Positions 1-8,770 are shown, numbered from the stretch's first letter. The stretch: DNA of 40,853 nt from an uncultured Muribaculaceae bacterium (GCA_947175145.1 CAMWLY010000010.1:1-40853); one strand, 5' to 3'. Notes: generated from the letters alone by a model not told the origin. Made by a program: numbers and translations.

Positions 1-12
1 AAACAGAAATAA
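1..12 (+). CDS. 3' end of an upstream gene, possibly a HigB-type toxin (partial)
   Basis: Reading frame 1 gives Lys-Gln-Lys followed by TAA, and the last A of this stop is the first base of the next ATG (TAATG overlap). Such overlap is typical of toxin-antitoxin pairs in which a RelE/HigB-like toxin precedes a HigA antitoxin. Only three codons are visible, so the identity is inferred from the neighbour alone. Confidence 0.3.
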   Translation, partial: KQK

Positions 13-305
13 TGGATAATATACAATCACTCGACCAACTGAAAAACAAATATTACGGAGAAATCGGCACTCCCGAACGTGATAGTTTGGAAAACGAACT
101 TGCAGCTCTCCGCATATGTTATAAAATCAAGATTGCACGCGAAAGACTTAATCTCACACAGGAGCAGTTAGCAGAACGTGTGGATAAAAAACGCCCATTC
201 ATTTCTAAGATAGAAAACGACGGCGAGAATATCACTCTCCGCACCCTATTTGACATTGTAGAGCGAGGATTAGGGGGCCATCTGAGAATCAGTTTTGATT
301 TTTAG
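12..305 (+). CDS. XRE-family helix-turn-helix antitoxin/regulator (HigA-like)
   Basis: This 97-residue protein has a Cro/C1-type helix-turn-helix at about residues 36-90. The core reads LNLTQEQLAERV followed by RPFISKIENDG, the usual recognition-helix pattern. A charged N-terminal helix (about residues 1-35) precedes it, as in HigA antitoxins that follow a HigB toxin. The start overlaps the stop codon of an upstream reading frame, which supports a two-gene toxin-antitoxin operon whose first gene lies outside the window. HigA proteins usually bind their own promoter and neutralise an mRNA-cleaving toxin. It converges on the type III restriction operon, so it may be part of the same defence cluster. 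It could also be a stand-alone XRE regulator. The fold call is firm; the antitoxin role is inferred. Confidence 0.8.
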   Translation: MDNIQSLDQLKNKYYGEIGTPERDSLENELAALRICYKIKIARERLNLTQEQLAERVDKKRPFISKIENDGENITLRTLFDIVERGLGGHLRISFDF

Positions 306-331
306 ACCCTGCGCCCTGATATTGAATAATT

Positions 332-361
332 CCCCAAAAGTTATGTGTCTAACTTTTGGGG
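332..361. terminator. Perfect 12-bp inverted repeat between convergent genes
   Basis: CCCCAAAAGTTA and TAACTTTTGGGG pair perfectly around a 6-nt loop (TGTGTC). It lies 27 bases after the HigA-like gene and overlaps the stop codon of the minus-strand small acidic gene, so it can act as a shared bidirectional terminator. No clear T-run follows on either strand, so a protein-binding or recombination site remains possible. Confidence 0.55.
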
Positions 362-489
362 TTATCAATGTATTGGTCGAGGTCGGTATCATCAAAGAGA
401 CCCGACAACTCGCCGGTGTTCTCGTTATAGTCGAAGTCCACCCAGCCATCATGCACAGGGTCTCCATTGTAGGTGTCTAAATCGTCCAT
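349..489 (-). CDS. Small acidic protein (46 aa) at the end of the restriction operon
   Basis: This frame is absent from the supplied ORF track because it is short. It starts with ATG two bases after the res stop codon (TAGTTATGG), so translation is probably coupled. The product begins MDDLDTYNGDPVHDGW and ends DLDQYIDNPKS. I count 12 Asp and 2 Glu against a single Lys and no Arg in 46 residues, so it is strongly acidic. Codons look normal for the region. I do not recognise a family. Very acidic small proteins near restriction systems are sometimes DNA mimics that modulate nucleases, but that role here is speculation; it could also be a structural accessory subunit. The gene ends inside the 12-bp inverted repeat. 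Confidence 0.6.
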   Translation of the reverse strand: MDDLDTYNGDPVHDGWVDFDYNENTGELSGLFDDTDLDQYIDNPKS

Positions 490-491
490 AA

Positions 492-3194
492 CTATATAAG
501 TTTTGCTTGTTGTAGAATGTAGTTAAAGGAATAACTGCGATCTGCGAGGGTGTGCGGGATAATAATATATTTCCAGGGTTTGCCGCCGTTTTGAGCGGTG
601 AATTCCGTTGCTCTACGGCAAAACTCACGAGCGGCTTCTGCCTTGGCTTGCACTTCTTCCGAATTTACTTGGTCTTCTCGTTTTGTTTCGCACATATAGA
701 TAGCGTCAGCGGTCTCCACTATGAAATCCGTCTCATATTTCTTTGCGCCATTTTTCCAGTAGATATTCAACTGATCCGGAACAGGACGAATCCATTTGAG
801 GACTTCATTATTGGTTTCGAGAATAAAAGAGAAGTCAAGCTCGGTCGAACTGTCAAAACGATATTTTGTGTAATAGGATTTTTTGAAGCCTACATATACA
901 TATTTCTTAACTTCTGATTTGGAAGTTGGAGCAGGTTCGTGAAAATCACGATACCCCCAGTCATTAACAATGACATGTTGGTCGAGAATTTTAGAGAACG
1001 GAAGCACTTTGTTAATTTTGAACTCTCCCGGAATTATGCGGTAGTGTTCTTTCATCTGCTTATAGATGTTGTCCGAAATGCTTTGCTTGTAAGCGTGAAC
1101 CCTCTCGTTCAAATCATCATCTGAAATACCGGGAGCATTTCTACGGATAGCGTCAATAGCTTGTCCGACAAGTTTATAAAGCAGGTCGGAAATTTCGTCA
1201 TAATCTATATCATCAAAGTCAATCAGCGAGACAATAAGTTGTTCTATGGCGGGTCGTTTTGAACTTCCGGATTTACCGGCAATAACCTCGAACTCTGTTG
1301 AATCATGCAGACCCTGACGGATAAGTTCACGATGTAATTCATCAAGATTATACCCGGTTGTGGTGTCAAGGTCGAAGTCCTCAAAAATGGCTTTGACATT
1401 CTGCTGTTCAACAACGATGCGTGGTATCTCGATAACATTATTTTTGTAGTCCTCAACTACAATATTTATAATCTCGTCGACCTGAGCAATTTGTTCGGCA
1501 GCATCTTGTTCAGCAAATAGGGAGTCTTTAATGCTCTCCTTAATTGTTTCAATAGCCTTTTCGCGCAACTTTTGTTTTACCTCTTTCTTTTGGAGGTCTC
1601 CAAAAGAAGCAACACCCTCGGAGGCAATGTTTGAAATGGCTGTCTCTACAGCCTTGCCAACCTGTGTAACATACGCTTTCGATTTCTCGGTTATTTCACC
1701 CTTGACTTTTTCAATTTGCTTCTGAATCTTCTGCTCGGTAGAGGTCGGAGTAGTTTCCACACGACCTCCCTTATCGCGCTCATCGGCTTCGTCAAGTTCG
1801 ATAAACGAAACACGTTTGAGCAGTGAATTGCCCTTGTTTGCTTCGTCGATAACTTTCTGGAATTTGTCGTGAGCAATTACAGTTAGGGTATCAACATCCT
1901 TATTCCCGGTGCGCTGTCCTCCGTATGGCAAGCGCAGACCGCGTCCGATAGTTTGCTCAATGAGGATAGCCGCATTGGAGGCGCGTAGTGGAATAATCGT
2001 ATAAAGATTATTCACGTCCCAACCCTCTTTGAGCATATTGACGTGGACTACAATTTCTATCTTATTATCGGGTGATTCGAGAGCCACAAACTGACGCTCG
2101 ATGTCTTCGTCCTTTTTAGATGTGCTGTCAATGCGTAGAACCTTTCCTTTGTACGCTCCGTGATAAATGCGATCGCTCTGCAATAAATCTTCTATCTCTT
2201 TTGCATGATTGATGTCGCGGCAAGCAACGAGTATAAAAGGTTTGACTACTGGCAATCCGTTCTGCTTGGCATACATCTCAATAGCAAGCCTGGTCCGCTC
2301 ATGTACTGTAATTCCATCTTCAAGTTTGATAATTTCAATTTCCTCGGGAGTGAAATTATCTTTGTTGAAATTACGGGCTTTTGCAATCGCCGGATTTTTG
2401 ACATATAATCCATTGTCGAGTGCTTCGGCGAGATTATATTCAAAAACGATATTCTTAAAGGCTTTCCCTTTTTCATCGAAAGGTGTAGCAGTCATCTCAA
2501 AACCAAGAATAGGACGAAGCTCATTGATCGCTTTTTTTGAAGCGTCTCCGTGATAGCGGTGTGCTTCGTCCATCAAGATTACAAGGTCAGGAAGCGATGC
2601 GAGATAATCAAAGTATGATTGACCGAGATATTCAGACAGTCGACGCATACGCGGTAACCCTTTTTTACTCTCTTTACTATCCTTGTTGAACTTCGAGATG
2701 TTGAAGATATTGATTTCAAGGTCTGAGAAAAGAGAGCCTGTGCGTTCCTGATAGTTCTCGCCAGTAACGATTCTTGGTGGCCTTCCGACAAATTCACTGA
2801 TACCCTTGAACACATATTTTGAATATGACTCATCGCCGAAGTCTTTTATCAACTTCTCGTAAAGAGTAAGATTGGGAGCAAGCACAAAAAAGTGCTTGAT
2901 GCCTTTCTTGAGATAAAGGTATGCGATGATTGCACCCATCAGTCGCGTTTTACCGATACCGGTGGCAATAGAAAAAGCAAGCGAAGGGAAATCCCGGTCA
3001 AACCCTTTCACCGTCGGCACAATAGACTTTACCTTTGCAAGTTCAGCTGTGATAAACATTTCAAGCATATCCGGGTCAGTCGGCGGTTTTTGCAAGGAAA
3101 GCTTATCGGTCAGTTGAGCGGTAAGCTCTAACGCTTTCGCAAGAGGCTTGCGAAGCGATAGACGCTGACGTATGTAGTTAGCTTGTGAGTCCAT
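492..3194 (-). CDS. res: Type III restriction enzyme, Res subunit (helicase-nuclease)
   Basis: This 900-residue protein is the ATP-dependent cleavage subunit of a type III restriction-modification system. An SF2 helicase core is visible: Walker A ATGIGKTR (77-84), DEAH box (209-212), TATP motif III (235-238), and a second lobe ending in a motif VI-like segment, QTIGRGLRLPYG. The C-terminal PD-(D/E)xK nuclease is seen as TDFIV (Asp about 823) followed by CETKRED (Glu-Thr-Lys about 836-838). All key residues are present, so the enzyme looks intact. Its ATG shares one base with the mod stop (TGATG), the usual coupling in mod-res pairs. Res works only in complex with Mod, which recognises the DNA site, so the mod frameshift next door would also affect cleavage. 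Confidence 0.95.
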   Translation of the reverse strand: MDSQANYIRQRLSLRKPLAKALELTAQLTDKLSLQKPPTDPDMLEMFITAELAKVKSIVPTVKGFDRDFPSLAFSIATGIGKTRLMGAIIAYLYLKKGIKHFFVLAPNLTLYEKLIKDFGDESYSKYVFKGISEFVGRPPRIVTGENYQERTGSLFSDLEINIFNISKFNKDSKESKKGLPRMRRLSEYLGQSYFDYLASLPDLVILMDEAHRYHGDASKKAINELRPILGFEMTATPFDEKGKAFKNIVFEYNLAEALDNGLYVKNPAIAKARNFNKDNFTPEEIEIIKLEDGITVHERTRLAIEMYAKQNGLPVVKPFILVACRDINHAKEIEDLLQSDRIYHGAYKGKVLRIDSTSKKDEDIERQFVALESPDNKIEIVVHVNMLKEGWDVNNLYTIIPLRASNAAILIEQTIGRGLRLPYGGQRTGNKDVDTLTVIAHDKFQKVIDEANKGNSLLKRVSFIELDEADERDKGGRVETTPTSTEQKIQKQIEKVKGEITEKSKAYVTQVGKAVETAISNIASEGVASFGDLQKKEVKQKLREKAIETIKESIKDSLFAEQDAAEQIAQVDEIINIVVEDYKNNVIEIPRIVVEQQNVKAIFEDFDLDTTTGYNLDELHRELIRQGLHDSTEFEVIAGKSGSSKRPAIEQLIVSLIDFDDIDYDEISDLLYKLVGQAIDAIRRNAPGISDDDLNERVHAYKQSISDNIYKQMKEHYRIIPGEFKINKVLPFSKILDQHVIVNDWGYRDFHEPAPTSKSEVKKYVYVGFKKSYYTKYRFDSSTELDFSFILETNNEVLKWIRPVPDQLNIYWKNGAKKYETDFIVETADAIYMCETKREDQVNSEEVQAKAEAAREFCRRATEFTAQNGGKPWKYIIIPHTLADRSYSFNYILQQAKLI

Positions 3195-4807
3195 CAGTCA
3201 AAAAGATTTGGTTCGTTTTGTGATGTTTTTTCATCATGAAGATACTCTCCGTATGGGTCAAGATCTTCCCGTTCCTCATATTCAATATCGGGAACCGACA
3301 CGATATTGAGAGAATAATCGTCGCGGGCGAACTCGCAGGTGTCGAGAAGAACTTTGGGGATTTTCTTAATGGTGATGTTTGAGTACTTGTTACGGCACTC
3401 AGGCTGGAATTTGGTGCAGCATATAAGCAATGATTCATCTTCGCCCAACTGATCGTGAATGGTTTCGAGCATTTCAGCGGTAATGAGTTGGGTGGTAGTG
3501 AAGATAAAGTCATGCTCAGAACTGCTACCTTGCTTCCAATAAACTTCCGTGTCCGGAGAATAGGTAAAGCCCTGATGCTTTGCCATAGCAGCGGCAAGCA
3601 TATCGGCATTGTAATCCTTGTTGATTACAAGGTTACCATACTTATCCTTATTGAGAAGACTCGGCGCAAGTTCGTAGAACTTAAATCCTCCTCCGCCTTG
3701 CCAATTCAAAGGAATAGTCATTCCGCTTTTATCGGTTCCAGTTATAACATTTTTCAATCTCGGCGAACAATGTGAAAATGCATGATCCCCAAGCTCAACT
3801 CCAATCCAACGACGTCCCATTTTATGGGCAACAGCAGCAGTTGTTCCACTTCCGAGGAAACTGTCTAAAACTAAGTCGCCAGGTTTAGTAAATAAGGATA
3901 GTACACGGAATAGTAAGGCCTCTGGCTTCTTGGACGTTGGAAAGTCAACACCGCCCTCATTTTGAGTGTTTTGAAAATCGATATCTTCCCAAAAATCACA
4001 AAGAAGCATTCCAAGGTCTTCCGTAATATCTCGGTTCCAAACCACGGTTTGAATACCGGCACTTAATAATGATATTACACGACCATTATAATATAAATCA
4101 TCTTTTGAGCCATCTTTCGAGCGGAAAGAGACTACTTCATTGAAATGTTCTAAAGAATATTTTCTAGCATCCTCATTTTTATGTGACTGTGTTGTGCAGA
4201 TTTGATTTCGATGACAAAGATAAAATTCTTTGAATTTTTTATCTCGAATATTTATATCTTTTAATGTGGATTTCGGAGGAAGTATTCCTTTTTCAATCAG
4301 AACATCCAATAAATTAATGAGAATTTTTGTCCCATTTTTCTCTGTTATAAAATAGGAATAATGGGTATCGTATGTTTCTCTTTTAACATATTGAGGAAAA
4401 ATTTCAAGTTTATCGGACTTTTTATACACCAACATTAAGTCTTTTTGCTTGATAATTTTTTTCCCTCGATGTGCAGTCTTGACTCCACTTGGAGTAGAAG
4501 AGCGAATAGCAACAGAGGCAATGAAATTAGATCGTCCAAAAATCTCATCACAAATTACTTTGGCATAATGCACTTCGCCATCGTCGAGGTGCATACATAG
4601 TACACCGTCATCGCTTAATAATTTATAAAGAGATTGAAGACGGTAATACATTAAGTTGAGCCATATAGAATGCTCTAAATTATCATCGTAATGCTCGAAA
4701 GCGTTACCGGTATTGTATGGAGGGTCTATGTAGATACACTTAACTGCGCCTGAAAAGTTTTCTTCGAGAGCGCGAAGAGCGAGAAGATTGTCGCCGTGAA
4801 TGAGCAT
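3194..4807 (-). CDS. mod: Type III DNA adenine-N6 methyltransferase, Mod subunit (main frame, 5' end displaced by a frameshift)
   Basis: This 537-residue frame carries the beta-class order of adenine methyltransferase motifs: the catalytic DPPY at 28-31, then a variable region, then the AdoMet-binding FLGSGTT near 315. Mod methylates one strand of an asymmetric site and supplies sequence specificity to Res. Family members normally have 50 or more residues before the HGDNLLAL segment, and those residues exist upstream in another frame (see 4849-4968). Joined through one extra G, the protein would be 591 residues. The ATG at 4807 is probably internal, though re-initiation about 40 bases after the upstream stop could make a shortened protein. 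The part between DPPY and FLGSGTT, which holds target recognition, is AT-rich: two 60-bp lines near 4261-4380 count about 30% GC, against 42% at 3421-3480. Confidence 0.9.
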   Translation of the reverse strand: MLIHGDNLLALRALEENFSGAVKCIYIDPPYNTGNAFEHYDDNLEHSIWLNLMYYRLQSLYKLLSDDGVLCMHLDDGEVHYAKVICDEIFGRSNFIASVAIRSSTPSGVKTAHRGKKIIKQKDLMLVYKKSDKLEIFPQYVKRETYDTHYSYFITEKNGTKILINLLDVLIEKGILPPKSTLKDINIRDKKFKEFYLCHRNQICTTQSHKNEDARKYSLEHFNEVVSFRSKDGSKDDLYYNGRVISLLSAGIQTVVWNRDITEDLGMLLCDFWEDIDFQNTQNEGGVDFPTSKKPEALLFRVLSLFTKPGDLVLDSFLGSGTTAAVAHKMGRRWIGVELGDHAFSHCSPRLKNVITGTDKSGMTIPLNWQGGGGFKFYELAPSLLNKDKYGNLVINKDYNADMLAAAMAKHQGFTYSPDTEVYWKQGSSSEHDFIFTTTQLITAEMLETIHDQLGEDESLLICCTKFQPECRNKYSNITIKKIPKVLLDTCEFARDDYSLNIVSVPDIEYEEREDLDPYGEYLHDEKTSQNEPNLFD

Positions 4808-4848
4808 ATTACCCGGCCACGGTTTGCCATTAGGGAGTATTCCGACTT

Positions 4849-4968
4849 CTACCCCCCCGCATAACTAAATTGTTGATTCTCAATAAGTAAACGTGGTTCA
4901 ACAGCAAAAGTCTCCTCTTCCTTGCCAATCCACGTCAGCTCCAGTTTATTTATCTTGTTATGTGCCAT
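4849..4968 (-). pseudogene. mod: True N-terminus of Mod, cut off by a frameshift at a G7 run
   Basis: ATG at 4968 follows the dinD-like stop with one base between (TAA-A-ATG). It encodes 39 residues beginning MAHNKINKLELTWIGKEE and ending SYAGG before a TAG. This is the typical start of type III Mod proteins (KLELTWIGK, then LEPRxLLE-like text). The run of seven G then shifts the frame. With eight G (or five) reading continues as VEVGILPNGKPWPGN and enters the main mod frame. I therefore treat 4968-3194 as one gene with a frameshift. The operon spacing and the family-like N-terminus make 4968 the real start. Whether this is phase variation, a fixed mutation, ribosomal slippage or a sequencing error cannot be told from one sequence. 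Confidence 0.8.
4852..4858 (-). repeat. Homopolymer G7 tract inside the mod 5' coding region
   Basis: The plus strand shows C7 (TACCCCCCCGC), which is G7 on the coding strand. It sits exactly where the mod frame breaks. Homopolymer runs in mod genes are known slipped-strand switches in other bacteria, usually with longer runs. Confidence 0.85.
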
Positions 4969-4969
4969 T

Positions 4970-5800
4970 TTACTTTTTCTTTTTAGGAAGGATTTTCTTT
5001 TCGTCTGCTTTCAGGCGTCGTTCCACTTTCTTGACATCTTCTGCAGGAGGGAGTGCTTCAGGGCGGATATCTCGGTCAAGCAGCATATTGCGAACGGCAG
5101 AATTATTGTCAATGTGTTCGCGTTCAATGTTGCCTTGTCCTCTAAGATCTTTCTGCAGTACGTTTACGGAGGTCATTTCTGCAGCAAAGTCTTTTGCTTT
5201 GATAGCTAAAGTGGATAGGAAGTCGGCAAGAGGTCTTTTCTCCGGCGCACCTACTCTTCGTTTCATCATGGAAGTATTAAGGCCGAAAAGTGCCTGATCT
5301 CCTTTAGCACGTATTACAGCAAACCCTTTATTATCTACCCCTCTTTCATAAAGTACCCCTGAAAGATGATGTTCTGTTTCGGCAAGTTTAGCACGAGCCT
5401 GTACCCTCTCGTAATCAAGGAGTCGTTGATGCACAAGTTCGGCACGACGAGTTTGCACGGCGAAATAGTTTTGTGCAAATGCAATCTCCGGTTTGCGAGG
5501 GTCACCATTTTGAGCCACAAGATAGCACGCATAGCGTGTAAGCATTACGTCATCAATCTGACGCTGAGCGCCTTTGGCGAGGTTTATCATTTTCCCGGCG
5601 TCGGCAAAATGATCGGAGATTTTTTCCCCTGCGTTTTCACAAGATTCCTTAGCCCGCGCGAGAACATCCTTAAATCTTTCCCATTTAGCATATCCTAATA
5701 AAGGATAGAGTTCGCGGGCGCTCCAACATTCCAGTCCTTCATATTCTATGGCGATAGATTCAAAGCTATTAAATAGTTTATTTATTTCTTCGGCTTTCAT
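4970..5800 (-). CDS. DinD-like protein (DNA damage-inducible protein D family)
   Basis: This 276-residue protein starts with [14 protein letters not shown]. Its N-terminal part has the BRO/DinD pattern [17 protein letters not shown], and the middle has [19 protein letters not shown], both typical of DinD. The C-terminus is basic and ends in KKKK. In Escherichia coli DinD is an SOS-induced protein reported to inhibit RecA. Here it sits between the helicase and mod genes, so it is probably an accessory part of the defence operon. The ORF track begins at a TTG (5821) that overlaps the helicase gene. I prefer the ATG at 5800, which leaves five bases after the helicase stop and has a GGAGG 14 bases upstream. 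The family is clear; its role with a type III system is inference. Confidence 0.85.
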   Translation of the reverse strand: MKAEEINKLFNSFESIAIEYEGLECWSARELYPLLGYAKWERFKDVLARAKESCENAGEKISDHFADAGKMINLAKGAQRQIDDVMLTRYACYLVAQNGDPRKPEIAFAQNYFAVQTRRAELVHQRLLDYERVQARAKLAETEHHLSGVLYERGVDNKGFAVIRAKGDQALFGLNTSMMKRRVGAPEKRPLADFLSTLAIKAKDFAAEMTSVNVLQKDLRGQGNIEREHIDNNSAVRNMLLDRDIRPEALPPAEDVKKVERRLKADEKKILPKKKK

Positions 5801-5805
5801 AATAG

Positions 5806-8721
5806 TTAAATTATCCTCCAATGAAAGGTTATTAACTTGGTTTGCTCAATCTTTTGGGCGAGCATGGCTTCTACTTTTGAGAGCAGTTCTTCTTTCTGAG
5901 AATCCACATCATCCTGTGCCTGATAAAGATTGAGGCGTTTTTTGCTACGTTCCTTTTCAAGGTCTTTGATAAGACGTTGCAGACGTACTTTTTCGTCAAG
6001 GCGCGAAGTCTTTTTGCTCTCGCTTTTGCGGAGCTTGATTTCAGCGTCAAGGTCGCGCAATTCTTTTTCCAACCCGGCTTTCACATCGTCAGCCCAGTTG
6101 TCGAGTTTTTCCATTTCTTCCTCGAAGAAAGTATTATTGCGCTCGGCATTAGCGGCTGTAATCTCCGCACGTTGGGCGGTGATTGCATCAGCGAGTGCAA
6201 CTGCAACGGTTTGGGATAGTTCCGCATTCAGCGGATCTTCCGAACCGGGAAGTCGTAGCATGTACTCGGCAATGTCGGAAGGAATGGGTTCTCCTTTAGC
6301 AGTAATACAAGCGTGGAGAAGAATATCCTCTTTCTCGAACGAGTCTATAGTAAGTTGCTCGACAGTGAGCCAACCTGAATGACCGACAAGCTGCTTGATG
6401 AAAGCAACGTTGAGCGGTGAGTTACTGTAATCGAGTGTAACTTCGGAGACAGGAACAGGCGCAGCTTTAAGACCGGTGAGCATATATTGAGCGAGCGGAT
6501 CGCCAATGCGGTAAGGTCGTACACCATCTGCTAATTTAGCGGTACGCCTATTCTCGGAGCTTACCATCATATATTCGCCGGGGAAACGACGATACCAGCT
6601 CACGGCTCCGTTATCCACAAACGGATGGACGATAAACGAATGGTCTGTATCGTTGAAATCGGCATAGTCAGCGAAATAGTTTCGCGTAAGTTGCCAAAGC
6701 GTTTGCTCAAATTGATTGAGATTATCGCGGGTTTCGGCAAGGTCGCTCCGAAGTTTCTGCTTAACGGATTCATCGAAGTTCTCTAAAAGAGTGGTACGGG
6801 CTTTAAGCATCTTGTCTGAAATCTGCTCTTGCAGTTCCTCTTGGAGGGCGTCGAAAGCCTCTTTAATCTCTTTTGGCGAGCGGCAAAGTTGATAAATCTG
6901 CGCTATGCGCTTTTCAAAATCAACGCCATTGCCGATTGCCCCGAGAACTTCATCGGAGGCTCCGAAAACTCCGTTGAAAAGCTGAAACTTTTGGTCGAGC
7001 AATTCATAGACGCGGATATCGGCTGCATTTGCTTTATTGAGGAAGTTGATAACCACTACATCGAAATTCTGACCGTAGCGGTGGCAACGACCAATGCGCT
7101 GCTCGATGCGCTGTGGATTCCACGGCATATCATAGTTGACCACAAGCGAGCAGAACTGAAGATTGATACCTTCGGCAGCAGCCTCGGTAGCAATCATAAT
7201 GGTAGCTTCATCGCGGAAGTAGTCAACGAGAGCAGCGCGTTTATCGGCGGTTGCCGGGCCTGTGATTTTTGATGTACCCTTATGCTTTTCTTTCCAAGCC
7301 TTGTAAATGGCTGTGGATTGCTTGTCGGAATTAGAACCATTGAAAAGTACCACTTTCCCCTTGTAGCCTCTCTTTTCGAGCAAGTCGAAAATGAAATCTT
7401 GAGTACGGCGCGATTCAGTAAAGATAAGAGCCTTTTTGGGCGCACCGAGTTCTTCAAGTTGAGCAAATCCCTGATTTAAGCCTTCAAAAAGCTGTTCAGC
7501 TTTTGAGTTGCGTTTAATTTTGAAGGCGACGTCGCGGAATTTTTCAAGGTCTTTAATTTCTGCTTCCACTCGCTCGATGTCTTCGGGCGAGAGCATTTCT
7601 TCTTCGTCCGGCTCATCCTCGTCTTCTTCATCATCAAGCCATTCTTCGGTTTCGCTCTCGTAGTCCTCATAGTCATACTTGAAAAGTTCATCATCGGAAT
7701 GCTCAACGCCCTGACGTTTGAGCTTAGTCTCCAACTTTTCAATTAGTGCGCAGAGAGTCCCGTATATAGCGTGGGTTGAAGATGCAAGAAGTTTGCGGAG
7801 GATTAGCGTCATAAGCTGACGCTGACTGTTAGGGAGCGCATAAAGGCGTGGACGTTGCAGATACTCCGAAACAAGGTCGTAAAGTTCCTGTTCTTGTTTG
7901 GTCGGGAAAAACTCTTGCAGTATAGCGATACGCTTTGTGTATCGTACATATTCCAATACCTGTCGGCGAAGTGTACGCTTACATAACGGAGCAAGACGGC
8001 GACGCAGGTTGGTATAATCGGCTTCGTCAAGATTCCGGTTATACTGCATCTTGAAACTTTTGATGTCTCCAAACGCATAATCATCTATTATTGTAGTCAG
8101 ACCGTAAAGTTCAAGAATAGAGTTTTGGAGCGGAGTTGCTGTAAGGAGAATTTTCTTCCTATCCGCAAGCGCATTTTTTATAGTGTTGGAGATTTTGTTG
8201 GTAGGCTTATAGACATTGCGTAGACGGTGAGCCTCATCGATTACCACCAAATCCCAATTTGTTTGCTTTAGATATGGAGCCTTTGTTTTTGCGAATTGAT
8301 ATGAGCAAATGACAATTTCTTCGCAGTTGAATGGGTTAAGCTTCCCGGCCTCAATGAAGCGGTTAAAAGTCTTTGCTTCGAGAATACGAGACGGCAGAAA
8401 GAACTTCTCTTGAAGTTCAGCTGCCCACTGTTTGCGGAGGTTAGCCGGAGCGATGATCAGCAGGTGGCGGCGATGTTCTGCCCAGAACTGAGAAAGAATA
8501 ATCCCTGCTTCAATAGTCTTGCCAAGTCCTACCTCGTCGGCGAGTATTGCACCCTTAGAAAGCGGAGACTTGAACGCAAAAAGAGCTGCATCTATCTGAT
8601 GCGGAGTTAAATCAACCTGCGCGTCTTGTAATGAAGCTGTGAGCTTACCGAGACTGTCGGAAGGCAGACTCCGTGTAAGCCAATAGGCAAAATATTTCTG
8701 TTGCGCTGCTGTCAGCTTCAT
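5806..8721 (-). CDS. SNF2-family DEAH-box helicase/ATPase of the defence operon
   Basis: This 971-residue protein is the first gene of the operon. The SF2/SNF2 motifs are intact: Walker A DEVGLGKT (62-69), DEAH (162-165), LTATPLQN, and motif [13 protein letters not shown] in the second lobe, which resembles RapA-like SNF2 enzymes. A very acidic stretch ([13 protein letters not shown], about residues 360-375) separates the two lobes. The last roughly 110 residues are heptad-like and charged, so probably a coiled coil. There is no obvious nuclease domain. SNF2 proteins translocate on double-stranded DNA and recur in antiphage systems. Loci with an SNF2 helicase, a small accessory gene, mod and res occur in many bacteria, so this probably assists the type III enzyme. 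It is not the DISARM helicase: none of the other DISARM genes is present. Confidence 0.9.
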   Translation of the reverse strand: MKLTAAQQKYFAYWLTRSLPSDSLGKLTASLQDAQVDLTPHQIDAALFAFKSPLSKGAILADEVGLGKTIEAGIILSQFWAEHRRHLLIIAPANLRKQWAAELQEKFFLPSRILEAKTFNRFIEAGKLNPFNCEEIVICSYQFAKTKAPYLKQTNWDLVVIDEAHRLRNVYKPTNKISNTIKNALADRKKILLTATPLQNSILELYGLTTIIDDYAFGDIKSFKMQYNRNLDEADYTNLRRRLAPLCKRTLRRQVLEYVRYTKRIAILQEFFPTKQEQELYDLVSEYLQRPRLYALPNSQRQLMTLILRKLLASSTHAIYGTLCALIEKLETKLKRQGVEHSDDELFKYDYEDYESETEEWLDDEEDEDEPDEEEMLSPEDIERVEAEIKDLEKFRDVAFKIKRNSKAEQLFEGLNQGFAQLEELGAPKKALIFTESRRTQDFIFDLLEKRGYKGKVVLFNGSNSDKQSTAIYKAWKEKHKGTSKITGPATADKRAALVDYFRDEATIMIATEAAAEGINLQFCSLVVNYDMPWNPQRIEQRIGRCHRYGQNFDVVVINFLNKANAADIRVYELLDQKFQLFNGVFGASDEVLGAIGNGVDFEKRIAQIYQLCRSPKEIKEAFDALQEELQEQISDKMLKARTTLLENFDESVKQKLRSDLAETRDNLNQFEQTLWQLTRNYFADYADFNDTDHSFIVHPFVDNGAVSWYRRFPGEYMMVSSENRRTAKLADGVRPYRIGDPLAQYMLTGLKAAPVPVSEVTLDYSNSPLNVAFIKQLVGHSGWLTVEQLTIDSFEKEDILLHACITAKGEPIPSDIAEYMLRLPGSEDPLNAELSQTVAVALADAITAQRAEITAANAERNNTFFEEEMEKLDNWADDVKAGLEKELRDLDAEIKLRKSESKKTSRLDEKVRLQRLIKDLEKERSKKRLNLYQAQDDVDSQKEELLSKVEAMLAQKIEQTKLITFHWRII

Positions 8722-8728
8722 ATTTAGG

Positions 8729-8742
8729 TCAGTTCAGTTCAG
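8729..8742. repeat. Short period-5 repeat (TTCAG) in the defence-operon leader
   Basis: TCAG-TTCAG-TTCAG lies 8-21 bases upstream of the helicase ATG, inside its likely 5' leader (CTGAA repeats on the coding strand). It is only 14 bases long, so chance is possible, but slippage here could alter the translation start region. Confidence 0.4.
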
Positions 8743-8762
8743 AAGATAGTGCTCTATATGTG

Positions 8763-8770
8763 CAAATTTA
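8763..8770 (-). promoter_or_regulatory. Bacteroidetes -7 element for the defence operon
   Basis: The minus strand reads TAAATTTG, matching the Bacteroidetes consensus TAnnTTTG. The transcript would start near 8756, giving a leader of about 35 bases. No good TTTG -33 box is seen at the usual spacing. The remaining sequence between 8771 and 8876 is AT-rich with nothing else I can name. Confidence 0.5.

Noticed and set aside
295-480. 61- and 65-residue ORFs over 270-480
   Set aside because: They overlap the palindrome and the small acidic gene in other frames and look random.
5801-5821. Upstream TTG start for the DinD-like gene
   Set aside because: An ATG lies seven codons downstream just after the helicase stop and matches the usual family start.
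5806-8721. DISARM system based on the SNF2 helicase
   Set aside because: No DrmA, DrmB or DrmC gene is present, and the methyltransferase and nuclease are clear type III Mod and Res.
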